Assembly: GCF_000429505.1 (NCBI RefSeq) | Contig: NZ_AUBZ01000026.1 | Coordinates: 1-64,000, forward strand | From: Aliagarivorans taiwanensis DSM 22990 | GTDB lineage: Bacteria > Pseudomonadota > Gammaproteobacteria > Enterobacterales > Celerinatantimonadaceae | Length of the DNA: 64,000 bases | Reading direction: 5' to 3' | Part shown: positions 42,973 to 57,515 of the stretch, piece after piece | Layout: every line of letters begins with the position of its first letter | Position numbering within the stretch: position 1 is the stretch's first letter | Notes under the pieces: model-generated | Database searches by the model: none | Told to the model about the DNA's origin: nothing | What the model saw: only the letters and a program-made list of their open reading frames with translations | Translations under genes and position numbers: made by a program

Positions 42973-44337
42973 TTACTTGCCTATACAGAATGAACTAAAG
43001 ATACGACCGAGTAAGTCATCGGAAGAAAACTCGCCGGTGATCTCGCTGAGTGACTGCTGACAAAGCCGCAGCTCTTCTGCAAGTAGCTCTCCGGCGTGGA
43101 ACACCTGTAGCTGGGTCTTACCATTGTCGAGGTGCTCTGCGGCTTGTTCAATGGCTTGTAAGTGGCGTCGGCGGGCGGTGAATCCGCCTTCTGCAGCGCC
43201 TTGATAGCCCATGCAGTGCTTAAGGTGCTCGGTGAGCTGCTGCATGCCCAGACCGCTCTTGGCTGAGAGCTTGAAGACTGGGTGGCCATGGTCCATCACC
43301 ACATCGAGGTTTTCACCGGTGACATCGGCTTTGTTGCGGATCACCGTCATGCCGATATGCGCCGGTAGCTTTTGCACAAATTCTGGCCAGATCTTCAGTG
43401 GGTCCAGCTCATCGGTGGTGGTGCCATCGACCATAAACAGTACCCGATCAGCGTTATTGATCTCTTCCCAGGCACGTTCGATACCGATTTGCTCCACCAC
43501 GTCGGCATTGTCTCGCAGACCGGCGGTGTCAATGATATGTAGTGGCATGCCGTCGATGTGGATATGTTCGCGCAGTACATCTCGGGTGGTACCGGCAATG
43601 TCGGTGACAATGGCTGCCTCTTTGCCCGCCAAGGCATTGAGCAGGCTGGATTTACCTGCATTAGGGCGGCCGGCAATCACCACCTTCATCCCTTCGCGCA
43701 TAATGGTGCCTTGCTTGGCTTGAGACTGAACCTCACTGAGTTCGTCGATAATCGCTAGCAGGTCACCTTCAATCTTGCCGTCGCTGAGAAAGTCGATCTC
43801 TTCTTCAGGGAAATCAATGGCCGCTTCCACGTAGATGCGTAAACGGGTGACGCTCTCTACCAGCGAATAGATCTTCTTGGAGAACTCGCCTTGTAGCGAG
43901 TGCAGGGCGCTGCGGGCGGCTTGCTCGCTGCTGGCTTCGATTAAATCGGCAATTGCTTCTGCTTGCGCCAGGTCGAGCTTGTCGTTGAGAAAGGCACGCT
44001 CACTAAACTCGCCGGGCTTGGCCATGCGAACGCCGTCGATGCGCGATATCTCGCGGATCAGCATGTCGATAACCACCGGGCCACCATGGCCTTGTAGCTC
44101 GAGTACGTCTTCGCCGGTGAACGAGTTCGGGCCTTTGAAGAACAGCGCAATGCCCTGATCGAGGGTTTCCCCTTCAAAGCTGTTAAAGCTGAGGTAGTCG
44201 GCACGTCGTGGTGGCGGACATTTTCCCAGTACTCGCTCGGCAACTTGGCTGGCAGCGGGGCCTGAGACTCGGATGATTCCTACACCACCTCGGCCGGGGG
44301 CGGTGGCTTGGGCAACAATGCTATCGGTTGAACTCAT
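42973..44337 (-). CDS. mnmE: tRNA modification GTPase MnmE
   Basis: 454 residues. Partner of MnmG in U34 modification. N-terminal tetrahydrofolate-binding domain, a G domain with [14 protein letters not shown] near 222-235 and DIAGTTRD, and the C-terminal CIGK with the catalytic Cys. Confidence 0.98.
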   Translation of the reverse strand: MSSTDSIVAQATAPGRGGVGIIRVSGPAASQVAERVLGKCPPPRRADYLSFNSFEGETLDQGIALFFKGPNSFTGEDVLELQGHGGPVVIDMLIREISRIDGVRMAKPGEFSERAFLNDKLDLAQAEAIADLIEASSEQAARSALHSLQGEFSKKIYSLVESVTRLRIYVEAAIDFPEEEIDFLSDGKIEGDLLAIIDELSEVQSQAKQGTIMREGMKVVIAGRPNAGKSSLLNALAGKEAAIVTDIAGTTRDVLREHIHIDGMPLHIIDTAGLRDNADVVEQIGIERAWEEINNADRVLFMVDGTTTDELDPLKIWPEFVQKLPAHIGMTVIRNKADVTGENLDVVMDHGHPVFKLSAKSGLGMQQLTEHLKHCMGYQGAAEGGFTARRRHLQAIEQAAEHLDNGKTQLQVFHAGELLAEELRLCQQSLSEITGEFSSDDLLGRIFSSFCIGK

Positions 44338-44351
44338 TTACTTACCTATAT

Positions 44352-44388
44352 ACAAAAAATGCCATCCAGCAGCACTGAATGGCATTTT
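44352..44388 (-). terminator. Terminator of yidC
   Basis: A 14-nt stem with one mismatch (44356-44369 with 44375-44388) and a T-rich tail on the minus strand, between yidC and mnmE. It implies that mnmE is transcribed separately or by read-through. Confidence 0.8.
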
Positions 44389-44406
44389 AACCAGAGAGGC
44401 GACTGC

Positions 44407-46038
44407 TTACTTCTTCTTAGTACTCAGGCCTTTTTTCTCCAGGTTGCGATAAATCAGGGTTTGCTGGATCAGGGTAACGATGTTACTCATCAGCCAGTAT
44501 AGAACCAGACCTGCTGGGAACCACAAGAAGAACACCATGAAGATTAGCGGCATGAAGGTCATCATCTTCTGCTGCATTGGGTCGGTCACGGTGGTCGGTG
44601 ACATCTTCTGGATCAGGAACATACTAGCACCCATCAAGATTGGCAGGATGTAGTAAGGGTCCTGAACTGACAGGTCAGTAATCCACAGGAAGAACGGTGC
44701 GTGACGCAGCTCTACGCTCTCCATCAGTGACCAGTACAGGGCAATGAAGATTGGCATCTGTAGCAAGATAGGCAGACAGCCACCCAGTGGGTTCACTTTC
44801 TCTTTCTTGTACAGCTCCATCATCGCTTGAGAAGACTTCTGACGGTCATCGCCATACTTCTCACGGATTTCCATCAGCTGAGGCTGCAGCATGCGCATCT
44901 TCGCCATCGAGGTGTACTGCGCTTTGGTTAGCGGGTACAGCGCACCTTTAACGGTGAAGGTAATCAGGATGATAGCCACACCCCAGTTGCCCACAATGCC
45001 GTGGAAGAAGTTAAGCAGTTTGAACAGCGGCTGTGCCAGGAACCACAACCAGCCGTAGTCTACGGTTAGGTTTAGGTGGCGGGCAGCTTTGGCCATCTCG
45101 GCCTGATCTTTTGGACCAATCCAGATAGCGCTGTCCAGCTGAACACTTTGCTGAGGCTGAATCACCGCTTCAGGGGCTTTGTAACCTATGAACGCAAAGC
45201 CATTCTTGTTATCGCTGTACAATTCATTTTGCTGGTCTGGGTTTGGCAACCAAGCACTGACGAAGTAGTGCTGCATCATCGCAACCCAACCACCTTGAGT
45301 GGTGATACTCAGGTTGTTTTTGGCCATGTCGTCGAAGCTGTACTTCTTGTAGCGCACTGAATCGCTTGAGTAAGCACCGCCGCGGTAAACCGGCATTACC
45401 ATGCTACGGCCTTCGCTCGATGGGTTCTGCTTGAGCTGCGCGTACGGCTGAACAGCGATGATCTGGTCGCTGTTGTTGGTAATGTTGTAATCCACTTCAA
45501 CGCGGTAGCTACCACGGTTCAGGGTGAAGGTTTTTACAAACTCGTTGCCTTGCTCATCGAGGTAGGTCAAAGGCACAACCAGCTGGTCGGCATCGGCGTC
45601 CAGTTCAAAGCTGTCTTGCTCAACGGCAAAGATAGGACGACCGTTCGGGTTTGCATCGGGACCGTTGCGGCCAATCAAGCCACTCTGTGCGATGTAGGCG
45701 AAATCTGAGCTCTCTTCCAGCAGTACGAAAGGCTGGTCAGAGTCTTGCTCAACGGTGTGCTGAAGCAGTTTGGCTGAAGTAATGTCACCACCGCGGGTGG
45801 TAATCTCAAGCTTCAACACATCGCTCTTGATCTCGATGGTTTTGCTGCTGGCTTCAGTTGCAGCCATGTTAGGGCTACTAGGAACATCCGTGTTGGTAGA
45901 AGAAGGAGTATCAAGGGTCTGCTCGACACTTTCAGAAACGGTTACTGGTTGCGGTCCGTAATCCATCTGCCATTGTTGGAAGATAAGAAAACTGACGAAC
46001 AGCAAGCCAATAATCAAAAAATTACGTTGCGATTCCAT
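44407..46038 (-). CDS. yidC: Membrane protein insertase YidC
   Basis: 543 residues. N-terminal helix ([18 protein letters not shown]), a large periplasmic domain, then five helices with the hydrophilic-groove Arg in [12 protein letters not shown]... region. It inserts proteins such as the ATP synthase c subunit. It follows yidD by 7 nt. Confidence 0.98.
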   Translation of the reverse strand: MESQRNFLIIGLLFVSFLIFQQWQMDYGPQPVTVSESVEQTLDTPSSTNTDVPSSPNMAATEASSKTIEIKSDVLKLEITTRGGDITSAKLLQHTVEQDSDQPFVLLEESSDFAYIAQSGLIGRNGPDANPNGRPIFAVEQDSFELDADADQLVVPLTYLDEQGNEFVKTFTLNRGSYRVEVDYNITNNSDQIIAVQPYAQLKQNPSSEGRSMVMPVYRGGAYSSDSVRYKKYSFDDMAKNNLSITTQGGWVAMMQHYFVSAWLPNPDQQNELYSDNKNGFAFIGYKAPEAVIQPQQSVQLDSAIWIGPKDQAEMAKAARHLNLTVDYGWLWFLAQPLFKLLNFFHGIVGNWGVAIILITFTVKGALYPLTKAQYTSMAKMRMLQPQLMEIREKYGDDRQKSSQAMMELYKKEKVNPLGGCLPILLQMPIFIALYWSLMESVELRHAPFFLWITDLSVQDPYYILPILMGASMFLIQKMSPTTVTDPMQQKMMTFMPLIFMVFFLWFPAGLVLYWLMSNIVTLIQQTLIYRNLEKKGLSTKKK

Positions 46039-46045
46039 AATTTAG

Positions 46046-46300
46046 TTATTCACTGTCAGTTCTTTTGGAACCTGGTACGGGATCTTCACCGCCAGGATGT
46101 AAAGGGTGGCATTTTAATAGACGTTGGCCAGTTAACCAACAACCTTTGACCACCCCATGAATTTTTATTGCTTCTATTGCATAGTCAGAACACGAAGGAT
46201 AAAAGCGACAGCGAGGCCCCAGCATTGGGCTTATCAGATACTGATAAAGCTTTATCGGGCCGATGGCGATTGCTCGAAACGCCGCCGTAATCTTTTCCAT
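46046..46300 (-). CDS. yidD: Membrane protein insertion efficiency factor YidD
   Basis: 84 residues with the conserved [27 protein letters not shown] and [13 protein letters not shown]. It overlaps rnpA by 49 nt, a common arrangement. Confidence 0.96.
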   Translation of the reverse strand: MEKITAAFRAIAIGPIKLYQYLISPMLGPRCRFYPSCSDYAIEAIKIHGVVKGCWLTGQRLLKCHPLHPGGEDPVPGSKRTDSE

Positions 46301-46626
46301 GACTTCTCCAATAGCTGGTTCAACTGCTGGTCATCAAGTTTGGACACTCCTGCTTTGGATATCACCACGATATCGACGTTAGGAAGTCGGTGTTGATGCA
46401 AACGAAAACTCTCACGCACATGCCGTTTGATTCTGTTTCGGCCGACAGCGAGTTTTTCACTTTTCTTCGAAATGGCTAAACCGAGTCTAGGATGACCCTG
46501 CTGGTTAGGGATTGCAAGAAAGGTAAGCTGTGGAGAACCCACGCGTTGGGGATTGTTGGAGAATACGTGTTTGAAATGCATGGGAGTTAACAGACGTAAC
46601 TCCCTGCTGAACGAATGTCTTAGCAC
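46252..46626 (-). CDS. rnpA: Ribonuclease P protein component
   Basis: 124 residues from GTG 46626. The RNR signature is [15 protein letters not shown]. It binds the RNase P RNA and matures tRNA 5' ends. It begins 4 nt after rpmH ends. Confidence 0.96.
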   Translation of the reverse strand: MLRHSFSRELRLLTPMHFKHVFSNNPQRVGSPQLTFLAIPNQQGHPRLGLAISKKSEKLAVGRNRIKRHVRESFRLHQHRLPNVDIVVISKAGVSKLDDQQLNQLLEKSWKRLRRRFEQSPSAR

Positions 46627-46630
46627 TTAA

Positions 46631-46771
<141 letters not shown>

Positions 46772-46850
46772 TTACTCTTGCTAGCTAGTTTTTACTATAA
46801 AGAGGAGAAGTCTCTAGGAGAAATCCTACCCCTGGTAAAAAAGAGGCGAA

Positions 46851-46879
46851 ATTCTAATCATTAGCCCAGTCCAAGTCAA
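46851..46879 (-). promoter_or_regulatory. Sigma-70 promoter of rpmH-rnpA
   Basis: Minus strand TTGACT (46874-46879), 17-nt spacer, TAGAAT (46851-46856), about 85 nt before the rpmH start. Confidence 0.7.
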
Positions 46880-46910
46880 ACGAAAAGTGACATCGACGTA
46901 GACTTCAGAA

Positions 46911-46935
46911 TAAAAAAAGATCTAAAGGATCTTTT
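46911..46935 (-). terminator. Terminator of the amino-acid ABC transporter operon
   Basis: AAAAGATC - 5-nt loop - GATCTTTT with a run of T on the minus strand, 45 nt past the ATPase stop codon. Confidence 0.8.
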
Positions 46936-46979
46936 GCGCCGCAATTGTAGGTTAAATGTGGATCAAATCCCAGCCCTGG

Positions 46980-47714
46980 TCAGCGGGTAAATCGCGCCAA
47001 AAATCGCTGGGTACGTGGATCTTTCGGGTTGCCAAACACTTCTTCTGGCGATCCCTGCTCGACGATGCCGCCATCGCTCATAAATACCACTCGATCGGCC
47101 ACTTCTCGGGCGAAGGCCATCTCGTGGGTCACGATGATCATGGTCTGTTTTTGTTCTGCCAAGCGCTTAATCAGGGTAAGTACTTCGCCAACCCATTCGG
47201 GATCGAGCGCCGAGGTGGGCTCATCCATCAATATGGCTTGCGCTTGGGTGGCCATTGCCCGACCGATACCGATACGCTGCTGTTGTCCACCGGAGAGTTG
47301 ACTCGGGTAGTGTCGGGCTTTATCGGCCAAGCCGATATCGCTTAGCACCTGCAGCGCGGTTTGCTCGGCTTGCTCGCGCGATTGCTTCCATACGGTTTTT
47401 AGCGGTTCGGCGATGTTTTGCACCGCGCTAAGGTTGGCGTACAGCGCGTAATTTTGAAAAACGAAGGGGAGTTGTTTGCGTAACTCACGCACATCCTTGT
47501 CGTGGCTTTGTTTGGCATCAATGGTTAGTCCATTGATTGCAATCTGCCCGCTATCCGGTGTTTCCAGGAAGTTGATGCAACGCAGCAGGGTCGACTTACC
47601 GGTGCCCGATGGCCCGATGATCGCTACCACTTCGCCGGTGTTGACTTGCAAGTTAATGTTTTTGAGGATGCTTTGCCCATCAAAGGACTTGCTGATGTTG
47701 CTGATGTTAATCAT
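46980..47714 (-). CDS. Polar amino-acid ABC transporter ATPase (cystine-type)
   Basis: 244 residues. Walker [10 protein letters not shown] near 33-41, signature [14 protein letters not shown] near 138-151 and Walker [14 protein letters not shown] near 160. Drives uptake with the permease, whose stop overlaps its ATG. Confidence 0.92.
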   Translation of the reverse strand: MINISNISKSFDGQSILKNINLQVNTGEVVAIIGPSGTGKSTLLRCINFLETPDSGQIAINGLTIDAKQSHDKDVRELRKQLPFVFQNYALYANLSAVQNIAEPLKTVWKQSREQAEQTALQVLSDIGLADKARHYPSQLSGGQQQRIGIGRAMATQAQAILMDEPTSALDPEWVGEVLTLIKRLAEQKQTMIIVTHEMAFAREVADRVVFMSDGGIVEQGSPEEVFGNPKDPRTQRFLARFTR

Positions 47715-48382
47715 TAGTAAGCCTTAGACAGATGCGCTTCGAGTTTGCTTTGTAAATGGGTGCTGAGGAGCACAATGCCCCAATAGATCAGCGCTACTGC
47801 GAGATAGCTTTCGAAGAACTTAAAGCTCGACGATGCCTCCATTTGTGCCTTCGCCATGATTTCGGTTAATCCCAGCGTAAATGCCAACGAGGTGCTTTTT
47901 AGCAGATCGATCAGGTAGTTCATTAGCGAAGGCAGGGCAGTGCGCACGGCTTGAGGAAGCACGATACGGCGCAGGGCTTGAATTCGGGTCATGCCAAAGG
48001 CATAAGAAGCCTCCCATTGGCTGCGTGGCACAGCTTGAATCGCTGCGCGTAGGCTTTCTGCCATATAAGCCGAGAAGTGCAGGCTTAAGCCAATTACTGC
48101 GGCACTAAAGGCGTCCAATCCAATCAGCGCCGGGATCAGCTGGGGAAGCCCATAGTATAGGATAAACAGTTGGACCAGCAGCGGTGTACCGCGAAAGAAC
48201 GAAATAAACACCACCACAAAGCCGTTCGCTAACGGGATTTTGAATACTCGAATTAGCGCAAGCACCAGCGCAAGCACCAGCGCGACGACCGAGGCCATCG
48301 CTGCCATTTGCAAAGTTATCCCCAAGTAGCGAAAAAGGATTGGGAATAACCCTGCTAAGTAGTTGAAATCGAAGCTACTCAT
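47714..48382 (-). CDS. Polar amino-acid ABC transporter permease
   Basis: 222 residues with about five membrane helices and the HisMQ-family loop [22 protein letters not shown]. It overlaps both neighbours (4 nt and 1 nt), so the three genes are one unit. Confidence 0.92.
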   Translation of the reverse strand: MSSFDFNYLAGLFPILFRYLGITLQMAAMASVVALVLALVLALIRVFKIPLANGFVVVFISFFRGTPLLVQLFILYYGLPQLIPALIGLDAFSAAVIGLSLHFSAYMAESLRAAIQAVPRSQWEASYAFGMTRIQALRRIVLPQAVRTALPSLMNYLIDLLKSTSLAFTLGLTEIMAKAQMEASSSFKFFESYLAVALIYWGIVLLSTHLQSKLEAHLSKAY

Positions 48383-49140
48383 TTGCGAGTAATGTCCCCA
48401 TCAAACCACTTCTGAGAGATCTCACTAAGGCGGCCATCTTGGTGCATCGCTTGTAGGGTGGCGTTAACCGCTAGCTGCAGTTGCTGGCCTTTGGCGTTAT
48501 CCACGAATGGCATCGCATTCTCGATCAGCTCAAAGGGTTCGCCTGCAAGTGCCAGCGGCAGGCCGGATTTTTTAATCAGGGCAAGAGAAGATACTCGGTC
48601 CATCACGAAGGCGTCTGAGCGGCCCAAGGCGACGTCTTGCTCGATACCAGCGTCATAGGTAACGATGTTGATTTGATTATCGGTGTCGTGCTTGCGCAGT
48701 AGTTGCTCGAAGTTAGAGCCCAGGTTTACCGCGACACGCTTGCCAGCCAGGTCATCGATACTGTTGATGGCTGTGTTGCCTTTACGGACGACGATCTGTG
48801 CACCGTCAACCACATAAGGGGTCGAGAAAAGGTATTTGGCTTTGCGTTCGTCGGTCATGGTGATTTGGTTGGAGATGGTGTCGATGCGACCCGTTTCCAG
48901 CAGCCCAAACAAGCCAGAGAAGTTAGCGGTGACATATTCGACCTGCCAATCATTGCGCTTAGCTATCTCATCCCAGATATCAACTTCGAAGCCTTGCAGC
49001 TTGTCTTGCTGTACAAAGGTGAACGGGAAGTAGCGTCCTGACATGCCCACTTTGATGGTTTCTTGAGCAACTGTGGCCATGCTGGTCACAAGGAGCACGG
49101 ATGCGGCTACATAGCGCAGCATTGATTGAAATTTAACCAT
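48379..49140 (-). CDS. Periplasmic amino-acid (probably cystine) binding protein
   Basis: 253 residues from ATG 49140; the upstream open frame to 49389 is non-coding because the signal peptide (LRYVAASVLLVTSMATVAQ) begins here. The class-3 solute-binding fold shows GFEVDIWDEIAKRN and GRIDTISNQITMTDERKAKYLFSTPYV, similar to TcyJ/FliY-type cystine proteins. Substrate assignment is inferred from similarity. Confidence 0.85.
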   Translation of the reverse strand: MVKFQSMLRYVAASVLLVTSMATVAQETIKVGMSGRYFPFTFVQQDKLQGFEVDIWDEIAKRNDWQVEYVTANFSGLFGLLETGRIDTISNQITMTDERKAKYLFSTPYVVDGAQIVVRKGNTAINSIDDLAGKRVAVNLGSNFEQLLRKHDTDNQINIVTYDAGIEQDVALGRSDAFVMDRVSSLALIKKSGLPLALAGEPFELIENAMPFVDNAKGQQLQLAVNATLQAMHQDGRLSEISQKWFDGDITRK

Positions 49141-49255
49141 AATATAGTCCCGATATACGAAATATAACTGGCGTAATAATCTATATATTTGGCTATAGAT
49201 AGTTAAATATCGTTTTATGCTATCAAATAACCGTTGGTTTTTTAGGCCTGTAGAC

Positions 49256-49289
49256 TTATTCACAACTACCATAATGATCTTGTGAATAA
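49256..49289. promoter_or_regulatory. Inverted pair of DnaA boxes upstream of dnaA
   Basis: TTATTCACA on the plus strand (49256-49264) and the same 9-mer on the minus strand (49281-49289), both fitting TTATNCACA. They lie 77-110 nt before dnaA and suggest autorepression by DnaA. Confidence 0.7.
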
Positions 49290-49365
49290 TTGCGCTAAAT
49301 CCTAGTGTTGATGGGCCCTTTCGGTGTAAAATGGTCGGCCGTTTTAACGATATAGAGGGTACCCA

Positions 49366-50778
49366 GTGAGTGGATCTCTTTGGCATCAAATCTTGGCTCG
49401 ATTACAAGATGAATTGCCGGCAACAGAATTCAGTATGTGGATCCGCCCACTGCAAGTTGAGCAGAGTCAAGATTTGTTAGTGCTGTATGCACCAAACCGT
49501 TTTGTTCTCGATTGGGTAAAAGACAAATACGTCATTCGCGTTAACGCCTTGCTCGATGAGTTTTGTGGTAGCGACAAACCCTCTCTCCGTTTTGAAGTTG
49601 GCAGCCGCCCCTTAGGTGCCAAGCCGCAGATCAGTGGCGGCACAGTGCAAAGCCCGGCAAACTCACCAGCGCCTTCTCAGCCAAAAGATACCCCGTCTAT
49701 CCAAGAAAAATCTTGGGATAAAGAGCCCGCAGTAAAGTCGGCGCTCGAGGCTAACCATCGCAACAACATAAATCAAACCTACCAGTTTGATAACTTTGTT
49801 GAAGGTAAATCGAACCAGCTGGCGCGTGCTGCGGCCACCCAGGTTGCCAATAACCCCGGCGGCGCATACAACCCCTTGTTTCTCTACGGTGGAACCGGCC
49901 TGGGTAAGACTCACTTGCTGCACGCGGTGGGTAACGGGATTATCGCCAACAAGCAGAATGCCAAAGTCGTTTACATGCACTCTGAGCGTTTTGTACAAGA
50001 CATGGTGAAGGCGCTGCAAAACAACGCCATCGAAGACTTCAAGCGTTACTACCGCAGCGTTGATGCATTGCTTATCGATGACATCCAATTCTTCGCCAAT
50101 AAAGAGCGCTCGCAGGAAGAGTTCTTCCATACCTTCAATGCGCTGCTTGAAGGCAACCAGCAAATCATCCTAACTAGCGACCGCTATCCGAAAGAGATTG
50201 ATGGCGTGGAAGATCGCCTCAAAAGCCGCTTTGGGTGGGGGCTCACCGTAGCCATCGAGCCGCCCGAGCTGGAAACCCGGGTCGCAATTTTGATGACCAA
50301 GGCGCGTGAGAATAATATTCGTTTACCCGATGAAGTCGCGTTCTTCATTGCCAAACGCCTGCGCTCAAACGTGCGAGAGCTTGAAGGGGCATTGAACCGC
50401 GTGATCGCCAACGCCAACTTTACTGGCCGCGCCATTACCATCGATTTTGTCCGTGAGGCGCTGCGTGATTTGCTAGCTCTACAGGAGAAGCTGGTCACTG
50501 TGGATAACATCCAGAAGACCGTTGCTGAGTACTACAAGATTAAAGTGGCGGACTTGCTTTCGAAACGCCGCTCTCGCTCAGTGGCTCGACCGAGGCAGAT
50601 TGCCATGGCGCTGGCCAAAGAGCTGACCAATCACAGTCTTCCAGAGATCGGTGATGCCTTTGGTGGTCGTGACCATACGACGGTGCTGCACGCCTGTCGT
50701 AAGATCAATCAGCTCAAAGAAGAGAGCCACGACATCAAAGAAGATTACCAAAACCTCATTCGAACCTTGTCATCTTAA
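49366..50778 (+). CDS. dnaA: Chromosomal replication initiator DnaA
   Basis: 470 residues from GTG 49366. Domain III has Walker [14 protein letters not shown] and Walker [10 protein letters not shown]; domain IV has the DNA-binding signature [15 protein letters not shown]. It opens oriC, 16 kb away. Confidence 0.98.
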   Translation: MSGSLWHQILARLQDELPATEFSMWIRPLQVEQSQDLLVLYAPNRFVLDWVKDKYVIRVNALLDEFCGSDKPSLRFEVGSRPLGAKPQISGGTVQSPANSPAPSQPKDTPSIQEKSWDKEPAVKSALEANHRNNINQTYQFDNFVEGKSNQLARAAATQVANNPGGAYNPLFLYGGTGLGKTHLLHAVGNGIIANKQNAKVVYMHSERFVQDMVKALQNNAIEDFKRYYRSVDALLIDDIQFFANKERSQEEFFHTFNALLEGNQQIILTSDRYPKEIDGVEDRLKSRFGWGLTVAIEPPELETRVAILMTKARENNIRLPDEVAFFIAKRLRSNVRELEGALNRVIANANFTGRAITIDFVREALRDLLALQEKLVTVDNIQKTVAEYYKIKVADLLSKRRSRSVARPRQIAMALAKELTNHSLPEIGDAFGGRDHTTVLHACRKINQLKEESHDIKEDYQNLIRTLSS

Positions 50779-50798
50779 TAGAGGCAGTTGCTTAGACT

Positions 50799-51899
50799 AT
50801 GCAATTTACTATCAATCGTGAATCGTTGTTAAAACCCCTTCAGCAGGTCAGTGCTGCACTTGGTGGACGACCGACTATTCCCATTTTAGGTAACGTGCTG
50901 TTAGTTATTCGCGACAACTGTTTAGCGATGACCGGGACAGATATGGAGGTGGAGCTTCGCGCTTCTATCCAGCTTGAGCAGACTTGCGTAGAAGGCGAGG
51001 TAACGGTGCCGGCGAAGAAGTTTGTCGATATCTGCCGTGGTCTACCCGACGGTTGTGAGATTGCCTGTAAGGCAGAGGATAACCGTTTGGTACTGCGCTC
51101 GGGTCGTAGTCGTTTCTCTTTGGCAACCTTAGCCGCCAGTGACTTCCCGATGGTTGATGATTGGGACGTGCTGCAAGAGATCGCTTTGTCGCAAGGTCAG
51201 CTTCGTTCGCTCATTGAGAGCACGCAGTTTTCTATGGCCAGCCAGGACGTACGTTACTACCTAAACGGTATGCTGTTCGAAACCTCGGAGAGCGGCCTTA
51301 AAACCGTATCTACCGATGGGCATCGTTTAGCACTCTCTGAGCTTAAAACTGAGCAAGCGCTCACGCCTCAGCAAGTGATCGTACCGCGTAAAGGCGTGAT
51401 GGAGCTATCGCGCATGCTCGATAGTGAAGATGCCAACGTCCTACTGCAAATTGGCGCCAACAACATCCGTGCTAGCGTTGAGGGCTTCACCTTCACCAGT
51501 AAGCTGGTAGATGGCCGTTTCCCTGATTATCGTCGGGTGATCCCTAATGCCAGCGACAAGTTGCTCACTTCTGGCAGGGAAGAGCTGCGTCAAGCATTTT
51601 CGCGTGCGGCGATCCTGTCGAATGAGAAGTTCCGTGGTGTTCGTCTTCAGGCTGAAAACAACACCCTGCGGATCACCGCCAATAACCCAGAGCAGGAAGA
51701 GGCGGAAGAGATCCTAGATGTCGACTATAACGGTGAAGCTATCGAGATTGGCTTCAACGTGGTGTATGTGTTGGACGTTCTCAACACTTTAAAGTGCGAC
51801 CAGATCCGCCTGAGTATGAGCGACAGCAACAGCAGCGCATTGATTGAGGATGCAGATTCTCAAGATGCGATGTATGTGGTTATGCCGATGAGATTGTAA
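50799..51899 (+). CDS. dnaN: DNA polymerase III beta sliding clamp
   Basis: 366 residues, three clamp domains, ending VMPMRL. It follows dnaA by 20 nt in the dnaA-dnaN-recF-gyrB operon. Confidence 0.98.
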   Translation: MQFTINRESLLKPLQQVSAALGGRPTIPILGNVLLVIRDNCLAMTGTDMEVELRASIQLEQTCVEGEVTVPAKKFVDICRGLPDGCEIACKAEDNRLVLRSGRSRFSLATLAASDFPMVDDWDVLQEIALSQGQLRSLIESTQFSMASQDVRYYLNGMLFETSESGLKTVSTDGHRLALSELKTEQALTPQQVIVPRKGVMELSRMLDSEDANVLLQIGANNIRASVEGFTFTSKLVDGRFPDYRRVIPNASDKLLTSGREELRQAFSRAAILSNEKFRGVRLQAENNTLRITANNPEQEEAEEILDVDYNGEAIEIGFNVVYVLDVLNTLKCDQIRLSMSDSNSSALIEDADSQDAMYVVMPMRL

Positions 51900-51906
51900 T
51901 CGGACG

Positions 51907-55402
<3,496 letters not shown>

Positions 55403-55443
55403 ATGGCGCTAGTCAACTAAAGCTCAACTGGCTAAATGAAATA

Positions 55444-55471
55444 AACCTGCACCTGTGTGCAGGTTTTTTTT
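55444..55471 (+). terminator. Terminator of the dnaA-gyrB operon
   Basis: AACCTGCAC - CTGT - GTGCAGGTT followed by seven T; a textbook rho-independent terminator 41 nt past gyrB. Confidence 0.92.
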
Positions 55472-55482
55472 ATGGGCGAACA

Positions 55483-55511
55483 CTTGAAACTGAGTTTGGG
55501 CATCTCCATAT
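55483..55511 (+). promoter_or_regulatory. Sigma-32 heat-shock promoter of ibpA
   Basis: CTTGAAA (55483-55489), 14-nt spacer, CTCCATAT (55504-55511). This matches CTTGAAA-N(11-16)-CCCCATNT at 14 of 15 informative positions. Confidence 0.8.
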
Positions 55512-55609
55512 AGTTAAACAGGTGAGGGACAACAGTCATCACCGCCGGCTAAGTCCAACAGGATTAGCCACGTTATCCGGACGCCAGCTTACTGGGTCCA
55601 ACAATTTAA

Positions 55610-55636
55610 TTTATTGCTCAAATGAGGATAAACACT
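55610..55636 (+). ncRNA. ROSE-like RNA thermometer in the ibpA 5' leader
   Basis: 55610-55619 pairs with 55624-55632 around the loop AAAU, with a single bulged G at 55616 inside the ROSE motif UUGCU. The 3' arm contains the ribosome site GAGGA. Pairing would hide it until warming. This is the pattern known for ibpA leaders. Confidence 0.7.
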
Positions 55637-56104
55637 ATGCGTAATCAATACGACTTTTCACCCCTGTACCGTACTGCTATTGGCTTCGACCGTCTGGCTT
55701 CACTGCTTGAGTCTGCCAGCAGCAACAGTGCACAGAGCCAAGGTTACCCTCCTTACAATATCGAAGCTGTTGATGAGAACCACTACCGCATCACCATTGC
55801 TGTAGCAGGTTTTAGCGAACAGGAGCTAACCATTACCTCTCAAGACAATGCCTTACTGGTCAAAGGTGTGAAAGAGAAGGGTGAGGCGAAGGTGAACTAC
55901 CTGCATCAAGGGATTGCAGAACGTGGCTTTGAACGCCGCTATCAACTCGCCGACCATGTGAAGGTTAAGTCGGCCGCTTTGGTAAATGGCCTGCTCAACA
56001 TCGATCTTGAGCGTGAGATCCCAGAAGCCCTGAAGCCAAAGAATATCCCAATCAGCTCTGGTCACTCAGAAACCATCGAGCATCTGAGTAAGCAAGCGAG
56101 CTAA
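55637..56104 (+). CDS. ibpA: Small heat-shock protein IbpA (Hsp20)
   Basis: 155 residues from ATG 55637; GAGGA is 8 nt upstream, so an in-frame ATG at 55622 is rejected. The alpha-crystallin domain (about 35-130) is close to E. coli IbpA ([46 protein letters not shown]). It holds unfolded proteins in aggregates for refolding. Confidence 0.96.
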   Translation: MRNQYDFSPLYRTAIGFDRLASLLESASSNSAQSQGYPPYNIEAVDENHYRITIAVAGFSEQELTITSQDNALLVKGVKEKGEAKVNYLHQGIAERGFERRYQLADHVKVKSAALVNGLLNIDLEREIPEALKPKNIPISSGHSETIEHLSKQAS

Positions 56105-56121
56105 TCACTCCAAGCTAAGTT

Positions 56122-56148
56122 AAAAAAAGGCGCTGATGCGCCTTTTTT
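56122..56148. terminator. Bidirectional terminator between ibpA and avtA
   Basis: A-run, GGCGC - TGAT - GCGCC, T-run between convergent genes. Confidence 0.85.
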
Positions 56149-56170
56149 GATCGTCAATTAGCGCTGCGAG

Positions 56171-57415
56171 TTAATCGGGAAGCAGAGGATTAACGGTCTC
56201 GGCCAAGATGGCAATCGCGCGATCAACCACCTCTGTTTTCGCGGCATAGTTAAGGCGGATGCACTGCTGTGTATGTGGCCAGGTTTTGTCGATGCCCGGG
56301 AAGAAATAGCTACCGGGTACAATCAACAGCCCTCTTTCCTTAAGCCGTTCATAGAGCATTTGTGAGCTTATCGCTAAGTCTTCAAACCATAACCACAGAA
56401 ACATGGCTCCTTCGGGCTTATGAATTCGGAAGTGCGTTGAGGGGATCGCTTGTTGCAGCGCTTGCAGAGTACGCTGCGCCCGTTGTTGATAGAAGGGCGC
56501 TATGACTTCCTTACTTAACGACAATAGCGAACCATCTTCAATCATTAGGCGTGCAATGGCGGGCCCTATCCCCCCGGGGGCGAGGTTGATAATACCGCTT
56601 AGATTACCCATTGCAGCGATGATGCCGGGATTCGCAATTACAATACCGCAGCGCGTGCCGGGCAGGCCGAGCTTAGAAAGGCTTAGGCATAGAATGGTAT
56701 TGTCATTCCAAAAGGGCGTTGCGTCACTAAACACGATACTCGGGAAGGGCAAGCCATAGGCATTGTCGATCAGTAACGGAATCTGGTGCGCTCTGGCTAG
56801 CTCATCCAGTTTGGCCAACTCATCATCGGTAATGACATTACCGGTGGGGTTGGTGGGGCGAGACACGCAGATAAGCCCAATATCATCGTCGATACTCAGT
56901 TGGTCAAAATCGATGTGATACTTAAACTGTCGCTCGGGCAGGTATTCGATGGTTGGCTTGTAGGAGCAAAACAGGTCCTCTGTCAGACCACTATCCTCGT
57001 AGCCAATGTATTCAGGCGCTAAGGGGAACAACACTTTTTTGTGGCCGTTACTGCTTTCACCGGCGAAAAGATTAAACAGATAGAAAAAGGCACTTTGGCT
57101 GCCATTGGTTAGCGCTATGTTGTTGGCGGATAAGTCCCAGCCGAACTGATTTTTAAGTAGCGCAGCCAGGCTCTCGATAAAGGCTTGGTTGCCCTGTGGC
57201 GAGTCATAGTTGCAGAGCGCACTTAGCAATGAACCATCGCCGAGACCTTGATTGAGGTGTTTTGCAAATTCGCTTTTTAATGCTGGGATATCGGCCGGGT
57301 TGCCGCCGCCTAACATCAACATATTGTCGCCGGCGCGCAATCCTTCATCCAAGTCGGACATTAGCTGAGTGATTCCGGCGTGCTTAGTAAACTTTTCTCC
57401 GAATTTTGAGTACAT
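56171..57415 (-). CDS. avtA: Valine--pyruvate aminotransferase
   Basis: 414 residues from ATG 57415, which has AGGAGGGG 4-5 nt upstream; an in-frame ATG at 57466 lacks this. PLP fold type I with the lysine in SLSKLGLPGTRCG; NGSQSAFFYLFNLFAG and SRPTNPTGNVITDDEL match AvtA. It interconverts valine and alanine. Confidence 0.93.
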   Translation of the reverse strand: MYSKFGEKFTKHAGITQLMSDLDEGLRAGDNMLMLGGGNPADIPALKSEFAKHLNQGLGDGSLLSALCNYDSPQGNQAFIESLAALLKNQFGWDLSANNIALTNGSQSAFFYLFNLFAGESSNGHKKVLFPLAPEYIGYEDSGLTEDLFCSYKPTIEYLPERQFKYHIDFDQLSIDDDIGLICVSRPTNPTGNVITDDELAKLDELARAHQIPLLIDNAYGLPFPSIVFSDATPFWNDNTILCLSLSKLGLPGTRCGIVIANPGIIAAMGNLSGIINLAPGGIGPAIARLMIEDGSLLSLSKEVIAPFYQQRAQRTLQALQQAIPSTHFRIHKPEGAMFLWLWFEDLAISSQMLYERLKERGLLIVPGSYFFPGIDKTWPHTQQCIRLNYAAKTEVVDRAIAILAETVNPLLPD

Positions 57416-57468
57416 CTTCCCCTCCTGATTGCCCCATACCTTAACAGCGTCAAAAAATAGCGGCAAAC

Positions 57469-57493
57469 AAAAAGGCGAGCTAATGCTCGCCTT
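57469..57493 (-). terminator. Terminator of the amylase gene
   Basis: AAGGCGAGC - TAAT - GCTCGCCTT with T residues on the minus strand, 23 nt past the stop codon. Confidence 0.85.
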
Positions 57494-57515
57494 ATCTTAG
57501 TGAGGGTCTAATCGG

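Noticed and set aside
50779-50798. Bipartite oriC between dnaA and dnaN
   Set aside because: The gap is only 20 nt and has no DnaA boxes; oriC lies between mnmG and mioC.
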